A DNA stretch of 64,000 nt, from NCBI RefSeq assembly GCF_904846645.1, contig NZ_CAJHBO010000005.1, positions 1 through 64,000 on the forward strand. The letters are read 5' to 3'. The DNA is from Psychrobacter sp. Pi2-1 (GTDB taxonomy: Bacteria > Pseudomonadota > Gammaproteobacteria > Pseudomonadales > Moraxellaceae). Both the position numbers and the translations under genes were made by a program. This document shows positions 18,008 to 26,842 of the stretch, piece by piece. Numbering within the stretch: position 1 is the first letter of the stretch; each line of letters opens with the position of its first letter. The notes beneath the pieces are model-generated. The model did not search any database. It saw only the letters and a list, made by a program, of their open reading frames with translations, and was not told the origin of the DNA.

Positions 18008-19543
18008 ATGAAAAAACAATCTTTAGTCGCAACGATGCTATTACTTAGCACGACTCTTGCGCAAGCAGCAGAACAATCAGGTTTAGCAGCATTTGGAGCA
18101 GGTCTCGATGGTTTTATGTCCAATATATTTGGCTGGTTCGTCGACCTTATTTTCTTTTCAGTACCTCTTGGAGACGTCAGCTTCCCGCTTATTGTGGGTT
18201 GGTTATTAGTTGCCGCACTCGTATTCACTTTTTACTTTGGATTTATTCAGTTTCGCCAAATAGGCTTGTCTCTAGATATTGTCAGAGGCAAATATACCGA
18301 TCCAAACCCTGCTGTCAAAGAAGAAGGCGAGGTTAGCCATTTTCAAGCACTAGCCACTGCTTTGTCAGGTACGGTTGGTCTTGGTAATATTGCTGGTGTC
18401 GGTGCAGCACTCGCTATTGGTGGACCTGGCGCTACCTTTTGGATGATTATGGTCGGCCTATTCGGTATGGCGACTAAGTTCGTAGAATGTACGTTAGGTG
18501 TTAAATACCGTACGGTACTACCATCTGGCGTCGTATCAGGTGGCCCTATGTACTACCTAAGCCGCGGTATGGCTGAACGTGGTATGGGTGGATTAGGTAA
18601 GTTTCTGGCTGTTGGTTTCGCACTTATGTGTATATTGGCGACCTTTGGTGCCGGTAACATGTTCCAAGGTAACCAAGCCTTTGCAGTCATGAGCTCTACT
18701 TTTAGCATTCCAACAGATTACAGTGTATTCTTTGGTATTGGCTTAGCGTTTTTAGTCGGTATGGTTATCATTGGTGGTATGCCGCGCATCGCAACCGTTA
18801 CCGAAAAAGTCGTACCCTTTATGGCTTTGTTATACATTACTATGGCGGTAATCGTACTGATTGCTAACTTTAATCATATCGGTGCTGCATTCGGCGAGAT
18901 TTTCTCGGGTGCCTTCACTGGTGCTGGTGTGGCTGGTGGCTTTATTGGCGCGTTGATTCAAGGTTTAAAACGTGCCACTTTCTCTAACGAAGCGGGTGTT
19001 GGTTCAGCCGCTATTGCTCACTCAGCAGTAAAAACCAAAGAGCCTGCTACTGAAGGTCTAGTAGCGCTATTAGAGCCTTTCATTGATACAGTTGTTATCT
19101 GTACGATGACGGCGCTTGTTATTACTATCTCTGGGGTGAACACTGCCGCAAACTTGCAAACCCAAGCACTTACTGGTGTGGATCTAACCCGTGCAGCCTT
19201 CATGGAAACGGCGCCTATCTTCCAGTATTTCCTAGCTGTTGCGGTATTGTTGTTTGCTTTTTCAACGATGATTTCATGGTCATATTATGGTCTAAAAGCT
19301 TGGACTTACCTCTTCGGTGAAGGTAAAGGCGGCGAGATGATATACAAACTTATCTTCTTAATCTTCGTTGTTATCGGTACTATCGTACAGTTTAGCTTCG
19401 TTATCGACTTCTCAGATGCGGCTCTGTTCGCTATGGCTATCTTTAACATCATCGGTCTATACTTCTTGATGCCAATTGTGAAAAGAGAGGTTAACTCTTT
19501 CATAGCTCGTGTGAAAAGTGGTGAAATTAAAAAGTATAAATAA
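18008..19543 (+). CDS. Sodium:alanine/glycine symporter, AGCS family
   Basis: Inner-membrane secondary transporter of the AGCS family (AlsT/DagA/AgcS type) importing alanine or glycine with Na+. The 511-aa product starts at ATG 18008, which has AGAGG 7 nt upstream; a longer frame from 17966 lacks support. Family signatures are seen: ALATALSGTVGLGNIAGVG around residues 105-125, GATFWMIMVGLFGMATKFVE, and FSNEAGVGSAAIAHS in the middle. There are about ten hydrophobic membrane segments and a C-terminal basic tail. It is monocistronic with its own terminator, following glyA; shared glycine metabolism is a plausible link. The exact substrate cannot be told from sequence. Confidence 0.92.
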   Translation: MKKQSLVATMLLLSTTLAQAAEQSGLAAFGAGLDGFMSNIFGWFVDLIFFSVPLGDVSFPLIVGWLLVAALVFTFYFGFIQFRQIGLSLDIVRGKYTDPNPAVKEEGEVSHFQALATALSGTVGLGNIAGVGAALAIGGPGATFWMIMVGLFGMATKFVECTLGVKYRTVLPSGVVSGGPMYYLSRGMAERGMGGLGKFLAVGFALMCILATFGAGNMFQGNQAFAVMSSTFSIPTDYSVFFGIGLAFLVGMVIIGGMPRIATVTEKVVPFMALLYITMAVIVLIANFNHIGAAFGEIFSGAFTGAGVAGGFIGALIQGLKRATFSNEAGVGSAAIAHSAVKTKEPATEGLVALLEPFIDTVVICTMTALVITISGVNTAANLQTQALTGVDLTRAAFMETAPIFQYFLAVAVLLFAFSTMISWSYYGLKAWTYLFGEGKGGEMIYKLIFLIFVVIGTIVQFSFVIDFSDAALFAMAIFNIIGLYFLMPIVKREVNSFIARVKSGEIKKYK

Positions 19544-19581
19544 TAAGTTTGATTGAACACTCTATTATAATTTGATAGTTA

Positions 19582-19617
19582 AAAAAGCCAGCCAAGATGA
19601 GTCTTGGCGGGCTTTTT
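19582..19617 (+). terminator. Terminator between AGCS symporter and gltS
   Basis: AAAAAGCC.GCCAAGA pairs with TCTTGGC.GGCTTTTT, a long stem with one mismatch and T/A-rich flanks on both strands. It lies between convergent genes and can serve either. Confidence 0.85.
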
Positions 19618-19678
19618 GATGGCTAGTATTTGTTATTTACTAGATATCTATTAAGTTTTGATCTGTAACAGCATCAGC

Positions 19679-20953
19679 CTACATAAACGGCAGCTTCGTA
19701 AATATCTGCAATATCGTGGCATTGACGATATCAACAAAGAACGCACCTACCATCGGTACGATTAGGAATGCTTTAGGTGAAGGCAAATAGCGATCAGTGA
19801 CTGCCTGCATATTTGCAATTGCAGTCGGTGTCGCACCCATACCAAAACCACAATGACCCGCTGATAATACAGCTGCGTCGTAGTCTTTACCCATAATTTT
19901 AAAGGTAATGAGGTAAACGTAGATAATCATAATGATGGTCTGTACGACCAATATGACTAGTACAGGGCCTGCCAAATCGGTCAATTGCCATAGTTTTAAA
20001 GACAGCAATGCCATCGCCAAAAACAGACTCAATGACGCATTACCAAGCACATCAATCGAGCGGTCAAACATATCAAAGTTGAAGACCATCGTTAGCACAT
20101 TACGAATGATGACGCCGCCTGCCAGTGCCCAGACGAAAGTAGGCAGTTCAAACCAGGTGCCTTCAGCAACGATGGCCATCACATCGGCAAAAGCCAAAGC
20201 ACCTGCGAATAGTGCCAAGGTTTCGATAGTAGAAGAAGCGGTGATAAAGCGCATGCTATCAGGTCTTTCGAAGATATCTTTATTACTACCTGCAGACTCC
20301 TCATCGTGTTTGGTGCTATATAACGACTGTGCACCAGCAACTTTTTCGATATCGCTAGGATCAGGGTTGGCTGGCGTTGGTTTTAGTCCAAGTCGGTTAA
20401 TCAAGCGACGGGCAACAGGACCGCCAACGATACCACCCGCGACCAAACCATAAGTAGCAACCGCGATACCAAGCGTCGTCGCACCGACCACGCCGTAGTC
20501 TTGTTCTAATGTAATGCCCCAAGCGCCTGCTGTACCATGACCACCAGTGAGAGCGATAGACCCTGTCACTAGACCGAGCAGAGGGTCAAGTCCTAGCGCA
20601 CTTGCCATGGCCACACCAACGACGTCCTGCAATACAATAAACACTGAAACAACGATAGTAAAAATCAATAATGGTGTGCCGCCTGCTTTTAGCCTACTAA
20701 AATCAGCGCTCAGACCGATGGAGGCAAAGAACATCAACATGGTGGCGGTCTGTAGTCCTTGATGAAAGTTAAAACTATATCCCCAAACCATATTGAGAGC
20801 ATAGACAACAATCGCTGCGACCAAACCACCAGCAACAGGTTCTGGAATATTAAAGTCTTCTAAAAACTTGACTCTCCGCACCAAAAACCGCCCAAGTAGC
20901 AGCACTAAGGTGGCCAATATCAGGGTGTAATAACCGTTTAAGGTAATCTCCAT
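19679..20953 (-). CDS. gltS: Sodium/glutamate symporter GltS
   Basis: Inner-membrane Na+-coupled glutamate importer of the ESS family. The 424-aa protein has about ten to twelve membrane segments arranged as two inverted halves. LTGGHGTAGAWG (first half) and AGHCGFGMGATPTAIANMQA (second half) are the paired reentrant Gly-rich motifs of GltS. Between the halves lies a charged cytoplasmic loop (about residues 200-235). AAAGGA is 8 nt upstream of the ATG. A 12-bp inverted repeat lies 28 bp upstream of the start codon. Confidence 0.95.
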   Translation of the reverse strand: MEITLNGYYTLILATLVLLLGRFLVRRVKFLEDFNIPEPVAGGLVAAIVVYALNMVWGYSFNFHQGLQTATMLMFFASIGLSADFSRLKAGGTPLLIFTIVVSVFIVLQDVVGVAMASALGLDPLLGLVTGSIALTGGHGTAGAWGITLEQDYGVVGATTLGIAVATYGLVAGGIVGGPVARRLINRLGLKPTPANPDPSDIEKVAGAQSLYSTKHDEESAGSNKDIFERPDSMRFITASSTIETLALFAGALAFADVMAIVAEGTWFELPTFVWALAGGVIIRNVLTMVFNFDMFDRSIDVLGNASLSLFLAMALLSLKLWQLTDLAGPVLVILVVQTIIMIIYVYLITFKIMGKDYDAAVLSAGHCGFGMGATPTAIANMQAVTDRYLPSPKAFLIVPMVGAFFVDIVNATILQIFTKLPFM

Positions 20954-20980
20954 AGGTTAATCCTTTCTATAAAATAAATT

Positions 20981-21024
20981 AACCTGAATTCGGGATAAAT
21001 ATGGCTTCATCTCGAATTCAGGTT
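20981..21024. promoter_or_regulatory. Perfect 12-bp inverted repeat upstream of gltS
   Basis: AACCTGAATTCG (20981-20992) and its exact reverse complement CGAATTCAGGTT (21013-21024) are separated by 20 nt. The element lies between the barstar-like gene and gltS on the minus strand. It could be the terminator of the former, though no T-run follows at once, or an operator/attenuator for gltS. Confidence 0.6.
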
Positions 21025-21112
21025 TCTATGATGACGAATAATTATCGGTGACTATCGGCGGTCAAGCTTGCAATACATAGGCTTTTAACGACTAATTTTC
21101 TAACGTATAAGC

Positions 21113-21511
21113 TTAATCCTCAGATGGCACAATTATCCACAATTGTGGTTTGCCAAATTCTCTAAAAGCATCCTCAATGATGCTTTTAAAGACATTGAAG
21201 TCCTCAGTGTTTATCCTTTTAACATCTGTCAAATCAAGCCTTAAATGAATTGCCTCACTGTCTGTTAGACAATCCCATGCACTGTCCCAGTTGTGTGAAA
21301 AATAACTAGGAAAGTCACAGGTCTTGGCCAAACTCGTCAATAGCTCAGTTTTTTCGAGCGTGTCACCGACGGCTATAGTAACAGCCTGCGCAGGAATGCT
21401 AGTACCCAGTGCTGTACCGTTTTGGTTAATGTGGTCTTGATTCACGTGGCTTTGATTAACGTAGTGGATTGCTTGGTTTATACTTTCTCGATTCATATCA
21501 GCTTTTTTCAT
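21113..21511 (-). CDS. Barstar-family RNase inhibitor
   Basis: The C-terminal ~95 residues match barstar, the intracellular inhibitor of barnase-type RNases. The block FPSYFSHNWDSAWDCLTD (residues 67-84) corresponds to the barstar interface helix, with Asp76 and Asp80 at the barnase-contacting positions. The 132-aa product starts at ATG 21511, one base after the stop of the upstream RNase gene, so the two are translationally linked. The N-terminal ~35 residues are an Asn/Gln/His-rich extension with near repeats (NQSHVNQDHINQN) not found in classical 90-aa barstars. It most likely neutralises the RNase encoded immediately upstream. Confidence 0.88.
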   Translation of the reverse strand: MKKADMNRESINQAIHYVNQSHVNQDHINQNGTALGTSIPAQAVTIAVGDTLEKTELLTSLAKTCDFPSYFSHNWDSAWDCLTDSEAIHLRLDLTDVKRINTEDFNVFKSIIEDAFREFGKPQLWIIVPSED

Positions 21512-21512
21512 A

Positions 21513-22253
21513 TTAAGGCACCTGTAGTCTTTGGAAGCTATCATAATGGTCGACAGTCAAGTAATAGACGGTAGGCGGATTACCACCTGTGACGATACGC
21601 CGTGCGCCGCGATGAGAGACACCAGGGGTGGGTACGGTATATTCGCGGTAGTAGCCTTGTGACTGGGCGGGCAGTCTGCCTTCACGGTTATAAAACGTCG
21701 TGCCATCTTTATTTGGATAAGGAAACGGTCCGCCTTGCTGAATGAGCGCAATCGTATTATCGACCTGTGCATCACCCGTTATACCAGCAGTAGTGGTTTG
21801 GCTCGTATTATCAATGACTTCTTGCGATACCGTTGTCGACTCGATGCTATCAGCAAACAATGTCGAATTTAAATCGCCAAAGAAATAGAAAGCGACAGCG
21901 ATGATAGCGATAAGGCTAAATAGCGTAGAGCCTAAGCTTCTTTTATTGGGTCTGCTGTTTTGATTGCTACGATTTGAGTTACGAGTGCTGTGATGGCTAT
22001 TTCTATTGGCATTAGTAGGTGTATAGCTTGGAATATCTTGTTCAAGGCTCAATGAAGACGAGGTCACTTCAGTGGCTCTCAATTGATTTTTGTCGTTACG
22101 GGCACTGTTAAAGTAGACACTTTGACCAACCGTTATAGGCATCGCCAGTCTTGCTTTGCTTATATGAAAGAACACATCTTCATTTTGATTATCTACATCG
22201 ATAAAGCCATAGCCTTTATCTTCGTTCCAGTGCTTAATCTTGCCACTTTGCAT
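21513..22253 (-). CDS. Cold-shock domain / transmembrane / barnase-type RNase fusion protein
   Basis: A 246-aa three-part protein. Residues 1-67 are a CspA-like cold-shock domain (GKIKHWNEDKGYGFIDV with the RNP1-like KGYGFI, then DVFFH). Residues 68-105 are a Ser/Asn/Arg-rich linker ending in RPNKR; about 109-126 form one membrane segment. Residues 160-246 are a microbial RNase (N1/T1/barnase) domain. Its catalytic set is intact: E204 in YREYTV, R215 and R219 in HRGARR, H236 in VDHYDSF, at spacings close to barnase E73/R83/R87/H102. By the positive-inside rule the cold-shock domain would face the cytoplasm and the RNase the periplasm. AGGGAG lies upstream of the start. The barstar gene follows 1 nt downstream. 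Confidence 0.88.
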   Translation of the reverse strand: MQSGKIKHWNEDKGYGFIDVDNQNEDVFFHISKARLAMPITVGQSVYFNSARNDKNQLRATEVTSSSLSLEQDIPSYTPTNANRNSHHSTRNSNRSNQNSRPNKRSLGSTLFSLIAIIAVAFYFFGDLNSTLFADSIESTTVSQEVIDNTSQTTTAGITGDAQVDNTIALIQQGGPFPYPNKDGTTFYNREGRLPAQSQGYYREYTVPTPGVSHRGARRIVTGGNPPTVYYLTVDHYDSFQRLQVP

Positions 22254-22374
22254 GGTCGTACCGCTCCCTATAATTTAAATGCCTTAACTAAAATACTTGT
22301 GATTTAAACGAAGAAACGCCAGCATAATTGCTGACGTTTCTGATTATTCGTTTCGATAGTCGATGCTAGTATGA

Positions 22375-23676
22375 TTAAGCACGGGTTTCGCCATGACCAT
22401 AAACGATCCATTTTTGCGAAGTCAGACCTTCGAGACCGACAGGGCCACGTGCATGGATTTTGTCCGTTGAGATACCAATTTCAGCACCGAGACCGTATTC
22501 GAAACCATCAGCAAAACGGCTAGAAGCGTTAATCATAACGCTGGCCGAGTCCACTTCACGGATGAAGCGCTGCGACTTGGTATAGTTGTCAGTGATGATG
22601 ACATCAGTATGATGACTGCCGTGCGTATTGATATGCTCAATCGCTTCATCAATACCTGAGACCACTTTTACCGCTAGGATAGGAGCTAAATATTCAGTAT
22701 CCCAATCCTCAGAAGTGGCAGCTGATAGATGACCTTTAAGTTTAGCGTTTTCATTCAGGATAGCTTGTGATTTGTCATCAAGACGTAGTTGCATTGCATC
22801 ATCAGCAGCGACGATGGCCTCTGCTATTTTAGGCAATAGCTCATCTGCGACTGTTTCATCGACCAGTAGCGTTTCCATCGTATTACAAGTGCCGTAGCGA
22901 TGTGTTTTGGCATTGACACTGACTTTGATCGCAATCTCAGGATCCGCATCACTATCGATAAAGGTATGGCAGTTACCGTCTAAATGCTTAATTACAGGTA
23001 CTTTGGCATCGTTGCTGATACGCGCAATCAGACCCTTACCGCCACGTGGCACGATGACATCGACATATTCAGTCATGGTAATCAGCTCACCAACGGCTGC
23101 ACGATCGGTCGTCTGTAGTACTTGTACACTATGTTCCGATAGATCAGTATGGCTAAGACCTTTAATGATACATTTAGCAATGGCTTGGTTAGATTCAAAT
23201 GCTTCAGAACCACCGCGCAAAATAATTGCATTGCCTGACTTGAGTGCCAGTGAGGCAGCTTCTAATGTTACATTAGGGCGCGACTCATAAATCATACCGA
23301 CCACACCAAGTGGTACGCGCATTTTGCCCAAATGAATACCTGATGGCTGATAGGTCATGTCAGTGACTTCACCGATTGGGTCAGGAAGGCCAGCGACGTC
23401 TTTAAGACCTTGTAGCATGCCATTAAATCGTGCTTCGTTTAATTCCAAGCGATCGAGGAGTGCGCTATCAAGATTGTTTTTTTGACCGTTGTCCATATCG
23501 ATTTTATTAGCTGCCAAGATGTCTTGTTTGGCATTGACCAGCTCATCATGAATGGCTAATAGTGCTGAATTTTTATCGCCAGTGTTGGCAGCAGCCAGTG
23601 CGCGAGAAGCGGCTCGTGCTTGCTTGCCAACAGACTGCATATAGGTCGTAATATCCGTAGTATTCGATTGACTCAT
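22375..23676 (-). CDS. proA: Gamma-glutamyl phosphate reductase ProA
   Basis: Second enzyme of proline biosynthesis, reducing gamma-glutamyl phosphate to glutamate-5-semialdehyde with NADPH. The 433-aa protein belongs to the aldehyde dehydrogenase superfamily; the catalytic cysteine is C264 in [13 protein letters not shown]. Other family blocks are [17 protein letters not shown] and the C-terminal [27 protein letters not shown] sits 7 nt upstream of the ATG. proB is not adjacent. It is transcribed toward the RNase/barstar pair but separated from it by 121 bp. Confidence 0.97.
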   Translation of the reverse strand: MSQSNTTDITTYMQSVGKQARAASRALAAANTGDKNSALLAIHDELVNAKQDILAANKIDMDNGQKNNLDSALLDRLELNEARFNGMLQGLKDVAGLPDPIGEVTDMTYQPSGIHLGKMRVPLGVVGMIYESRPNVTLEAASLALKSGNAIILRGGSEAFESNQAIAKCIIKGLSHTDLSEHSVQVLQTTDRAAVGELITMTEYVDVIVPRGGKGLIARISNDAKVPVIKHLDGNCHTFIDSDADPEIAIKVSVNAKTHRYGTCNTMETLLVDETVADELLPKIAEAIVAADDAMQLRLDDKSQAILNENAKLKGHLSAATSEDWDTEYLAPILAVKVVSGIDEAIEHINTHGSHHTDVIITDNYTKSQRFIREVDSASVMINASSRFADGFEYGLGAEIGISTDKIHARGPVGLEGLTSQKWIVYGHGETRA

Positions 23677-24107
23677 AAATTATTTTCCTTATGTGATACA
23701 GGTTTTTTATAACTAAAAGCGCCCAATTTTATATAGGTGAAAGTACCTAAAAAGGCGAAAAATGTCGCAAAAAAAGAAGTTTTGAATGCCTACTTAGGTG
23801 GCGGTAGGTCATTATGCTATTTAACATAGAGCAGATTGAGACGATAGTAAAGATGATTTTGTGAACAGAATCCGCTTTGCAACGCTCTTGTAAGGGCTTA
23901 TTCAAAGTAATATTGCTCGTGCTAAGCGATATTTATTTAAGATAATCGCGTTATCAGTACTACACTATATCTTTACGTGTTTTTAACAGAATTGCGCTGT
24001 AAATACTAAGGTAGCCGCAAGATATCCTCAGTATAGTAAGCATTAAAACAGCAAGGCTATCAGTAGATAGTACTTAATCTTATTATGATGAGTGATGGAG
24101 AACGAAC
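23677..24107. other. Intergenic region between divergent proA and the small lipoprotein
   Basis: 431-bp gap holding the promoters of both genes. No repeat, RNA gene or reading frame with a ribosome binding site was recognised. Confidence 0.4.
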
Positions 24108-24413
24108 ATGGCTACGAAAAATACAATTTATAAAAATTGGTTAACGGTTGGCTTGGTAGCAGGCGCTTTAGCGTTAGGCGCTTGTAGCAAAAAAGATGAC
24201 ACACCGATGGAAACTGAAGCTGATACTACTGTAGACGCTCAAACCTCTGTAGAAGAAAGTGCAACAGCGAGTGACAATGACGATGTGGCAGTTGCTAGTG
24301 CCGATGATGAGGGTATGGACGTTACCAATAACGATGATGTGGCAGTGGCGACAGCAGAAGATGCGGATATGATGGACGGTACTGAAGATTCAGAGCATGT
24401 ATCGACGTACTAA
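24108..24413 (+). CDS. Small acidic lipoprotein, function unknown
   Basis: A 101-aa precursor with a signal peptide and lipobox LGAC (Cys about residue 26), so probably a lipidated envelope protein. The mature part is almost entirely acidic and low-complexity, with a near-duplicated block NDDVAVASADDEGMD / NDDVAVATAEDADMMD, and lacks any recognisable fold. GGAGAA lies upstream of the ATG and a strong terminator follows, so it looks like a genuine, independently expressed gene. No function can be assigned; roles in metal binding or as a disordered envelope spacer are guesses only. Confidence 0.75.
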   Translation: MATKNTIYKNWLTVGLVAGALALGACSKKDDTPMETEADTTVDAQTSVEESATASDNDDVAVASADDEGMDVTNNDDVAVATAEDADMMDGTEDSEHVSTY

Positions 24414-24520
24414 TCGCATATTATAGAATGTACTAGCTACATATTAGATGTACTAAGCACATACTATAAATAGGCAGTTATCAGATAACACAACGCCTCG
24501 TATTCTAAAGTGATAAAATA

Positions 24521-24555
24521 AAGCCCAGAGCGATAAATGCAGTCTGGGCTTTTTT
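24521..24555 (+). terminator. Terminator of the small lipoprotein gene
   Basis: AAGCCCAGA (24521-24529) pairs with TCTGGGCTT (24543-24551) and is followed by a T-run. The 24414-24761 gap also holds an imperfect direct repeat at 24426-24466 (ATGTACTAGCTACATA / ATGTACTAAGCACATA) and otherwise no recognised gene. Confidence 0.9.
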
Positions 24556-24761
24556 GTACTCGCAGTTTGTTAGAAGCTGATTAACCCGTTGGTTAAATAC
24601 AATATTTGCCTTTTTACTGCGTAATAAGAGACAATATGGCATTTTTCTCTTTGCCTCATCAGGCATATTACGATAATGCATCTAGATGCTTGTACTATAT
24701 ATAGATATAGCTCTTATTTTATTCGTGTTTTCACTCATATTTATTGGAAGTCTGCTGAACC

Positions 24762-25559
24762 ATGCTTGATACTGCAAAAAACCCGACTCGGCCTATCGCC
24801 CTAGACTTACAAGACATCCATAAAAGCTACGGCTCATTAGAGGTATTAAAAGGGGTATCCCTGACTGCCTATGATGGCGATGTTATCTCTATTTTGGGCT
24901 CATCTGGCTCAGGTAAGTCGACGTTGCTGCGTTGTATTAATCTTCTAGAAAACCCCAATCATGGTCGTATCTTGATCGGTAACGAAGAGCTGATGCTAAA
25001 ACCTGCCAAATCAGGTGAGCTACAAGCAGCAGACGTAAAGCAGCTAGAAAGCTTGCGCGCTCGCGTCGGGTTTGTCTTTCAGAACTTTAATCTGTGGCCG
25101 CATAAGACCATTCTACAAAACATCATCGAAGGGCCAACGCAGGTCTTAAAGATTAAAAAAGACCAAGCAATTAGCGATGCAGAAAAGCTGCTTGATAAAG
25201 TCGGCCTGCTCGATAAAAAAGATGCTTATCCTGCCAACTTATCTGGTGGTCAGCGTCAGCGTGTCGCAATCGCTCGTGCGCTTGCTATGCAGCCACAAGT
25301 CCTATTGTTTGATGAACCAACCTCTGCGCTAGATCCTGAACTGGTCAACGAAGTGCTTGCGGTAATGCGCGAGCTAGCAGAAGAGGGACGTACGATGCTT
25401 ATCGTTACTCACGAAATGCGCTTTGCCCGTGAAGTATCAAGCAAAGTCGTCTTTTTACATCAAGGTGTGGTTGAAGAGATTGGCACACCTGAGCAAGTCT
25501 TTGATAACCCTACCTCTGAGCGTGTTAAAGACTTTATGGCATCACACCGTCCTACTTAG
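24762..25559 (+). CDS. Polar amino-acid ABC transporter ATPase (HisP/ArtP type)
   Basis: Cytoplasmic ATPase of a polar amino-acid uptake ABC importer (PAAT family). At 265 aa it has the HisP/GlnQ length. Walker A is GSSGSGKS (46-53), the Q-loop is [13 protein letters not shown], the signature is [16 protein letters not shown] (from about 160), Walker B is LLFDEP (181-186) and the switch His lies in VTHEMRFAR. It heads a cluster with three binding proteins and two permeases, all on the plus strand. A short internal insert ([20 protein letters not shown]) is common in HisP/ArtP-type ATPases. Substrate class is inferred from the neighbouring binding proteins. Confidence 0.93.
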   Translation: MLDTAKNPTRPIALDLQDIHKSYGSLEVLKGVSLTAYDGDVISILGSSGSGKSTLLRCINLLENPNHGRILIGNEELMLKPAKSGELQAADVKQLESLRARVGFVFQNFNLWPHKTILQNIIEGPTQVLKIKKDQAISDAEKLLDKVGLLDKKDAYPANLSGGQRQRVAIARALAMQPQVLLFDEPTSALDPELVNEVLAVMRELAEEGRTMLIVTHEMRFAREVSSKVVFLHQGVVEEIGTPEQVFDNPTSERVKDFMASHRPT

Positions 25560-25597
25560 TTATTAGTTTTTTGCTTAATATCATGTCCAATACAAAT

Positions 25598-25618
25598 GGT
25601 GGCAACGCTCTTGCCACC
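25598..25618 (+). terminator. GC-rich hairpin after the ABC ATPase gene
   Basis: GGTGGCAA and TTGCCACC form a perfect 8-bp stem with a 5-nt loop. No T-run follows, so it may slow transcription or protect the mRNA rather than terminate it. The remaining part of the 330-bp gap before the first binding protein contains no supported gene. Confidence 0.5.
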
Positions 25619-25889
25619 CTTCATCCTGCCAAACGTAAAATCACTGTAACGTAAACATTGTTGACTGTTTATTGCCCAATGATAACTATGAGTATGCAAA
25701 ACGTTTGTTTTTGATATTTTACTCAGGTATTATCAAAAGGTTTATAGGCCGTCACGTCTCGTGGCTGTCTGTTATTCTGCTATCTATATTGCTTGTCTGG
25801 CAGGGACGTCAGAGAACAAAATATCAGAACCCTAAGTCAGAAAATCCTGTCAAAAACTTATGTAAAACCCATCAGAATTTAAGGAACGT

Positions 25890-26690
25890 ATGATGTCGAA
25901 TTCTCGCCTATTGTGGTCATCGATGACCGTTACTGCTGCATTGATGTTGAGCGCTTGTAGCCAACCTGCCGATAAAACTACCGATACCAACGCTGACGCC
26001 CCTGCAGCAGAAACCACTGGTAAAACCATTCGTATCGCCACCGAAGGCGCTTACCCTCCATTCAACTATACCAACGCCGACGGCAGCTTGGCAGGTTTTG
26101 ATATCGATGTTGCCAATGCCTTGTGTGATCAAATGCAAGCTAAGTGTGAAATCGTTGCACAGGACTGGGACGGTATTATCCCTGGTTTATTGGCGCAGAA
26201 ATATGATGCCGTGATTGCAGGTATGTCTATCACCGCTGAGCGTCAAGAAAAAGTTGATTTCAGCGAGCCGTACTTTGCCAATACGATGGTATGGTTGACC
26301 AATACGGATGGTGGTTTTGATCCTATGACGATTAAAGATGCAACGCTTGGTGGTCAACGTTCTACTACGCCAGGTGCTTATCTACAAGATAACTACGAAG
26401 GCAAAGAAGGCAACACAGTTCAGTTATATGACAACTATGACAATGCCTATCTAGATCTAAAATCTGGTCGTAGCGATGCCGTATTGGCCGAAAAAGTTTC
26501 TGCCAAATCATGGTTAGCAGAAAACGCAGCGGGCTTCGGTATCGTTGGTGATGAAATTGATAACGATGACAATATTGCCATTGCTGTACGTAAAGGTGAC
26601 TCACTCAAAGCTGACTTTGACAAAGCATTGAGCGAAATCCGTAGTAACGGTGAGCTTGCACGTCTTGAGCAGATGAACTTTGGTCAATAA
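25890..26690 (+). CDS. Amino-acid ABC transporter binding lipoprotein 1 (Lys/Arg/Orn type)
   Basis: Solute-binding protein of the PAAT importer. The 266-aa precursor has a lipobox LSAC (Cys about residue 22) and should be anchored at the inner membrane facing the periplasm. The mature domain starts KTIRIATEGAYPPFNYTNADG, the usual entry of ArgT/ArtJ-like proteins. Further family marks are GFDIDVANALC and CEIVAQDWDGIIPGLLAQKYDA. The Cys pair in LCDQMQAKC resembles the disulfide of lysine/arginine/ornithine-binding proteins. AAGGAA precedes two adjacent ATGs (25890, 25893). It is the first of three tandem paralogues. Confidence 0.92.
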   Translation: MMSNSRLLWSSMTVTAALMLSACSQPADKTTDTNADAPAAETTGKTIRIATEGAYPPFNYTNADGSLAGFDIDVANALCDQMQAKCEIVAQDWDGIIPGLLAQKYDAVIAGMSITAERQEKVDFSEPYFANTMVWLTNTDGGFDPMTIKDATLGGQRSTTPGAYLQDNYEGKEGNTVQLYDNYDNAYLDLKSGRSDAVLAEKVSAKSWLAENAAGFGIVGDEIDNDDNIAIAVRKGDSLKADFDKALSEIRSNGELARLEQMNFGQ

Positions 26691-26702
26691 TGACTCACTG
26701 AA

Positions 26703-26790
26703 GATTTATGCTTAGAACAAGTAACGTTTGATGCGAGTAATGCTTAAAACCGAGCATGTTTCAAATAAACGGTGTTTATAAGCATAAATC
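26703..26790 (+). promoter_or_regulatory. Structured intercistronic region between binding proteins 1 and 2
   Basis: GATTTATGCTTA (26703-26714) and its exact reverse complement TAAGCATAAATC (26779-26790) enclose 64 nt that contain weaker internal pairing (TGCTTAAAACCGAGCA). In the mRNA this would form a branched stem just after the stop codon of binding protein 1. Such structures often protect or decouple the expression of highly expressed binding-protein genes. Confidence 0.5.
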
Positions 26791-26842
26791 AGCAAGCAGT
26801 AATTGACGATACAGCTGGTAAATATATTAAGGGATAAAACTT

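Noticed and set aside
19932..20453. 173-codon frame opposite gltS
   Set aside because: Mirrors the membrane-protein codons of gltS, no ribosome binding site, no domain.
25672..25893. 73-codon open frame with a hydrophobic stretch before the first binding protein
   Set aside because: It needs a TTG start without a ribosome binding site, and its end overlaps the binding-protein start. Likely chance.
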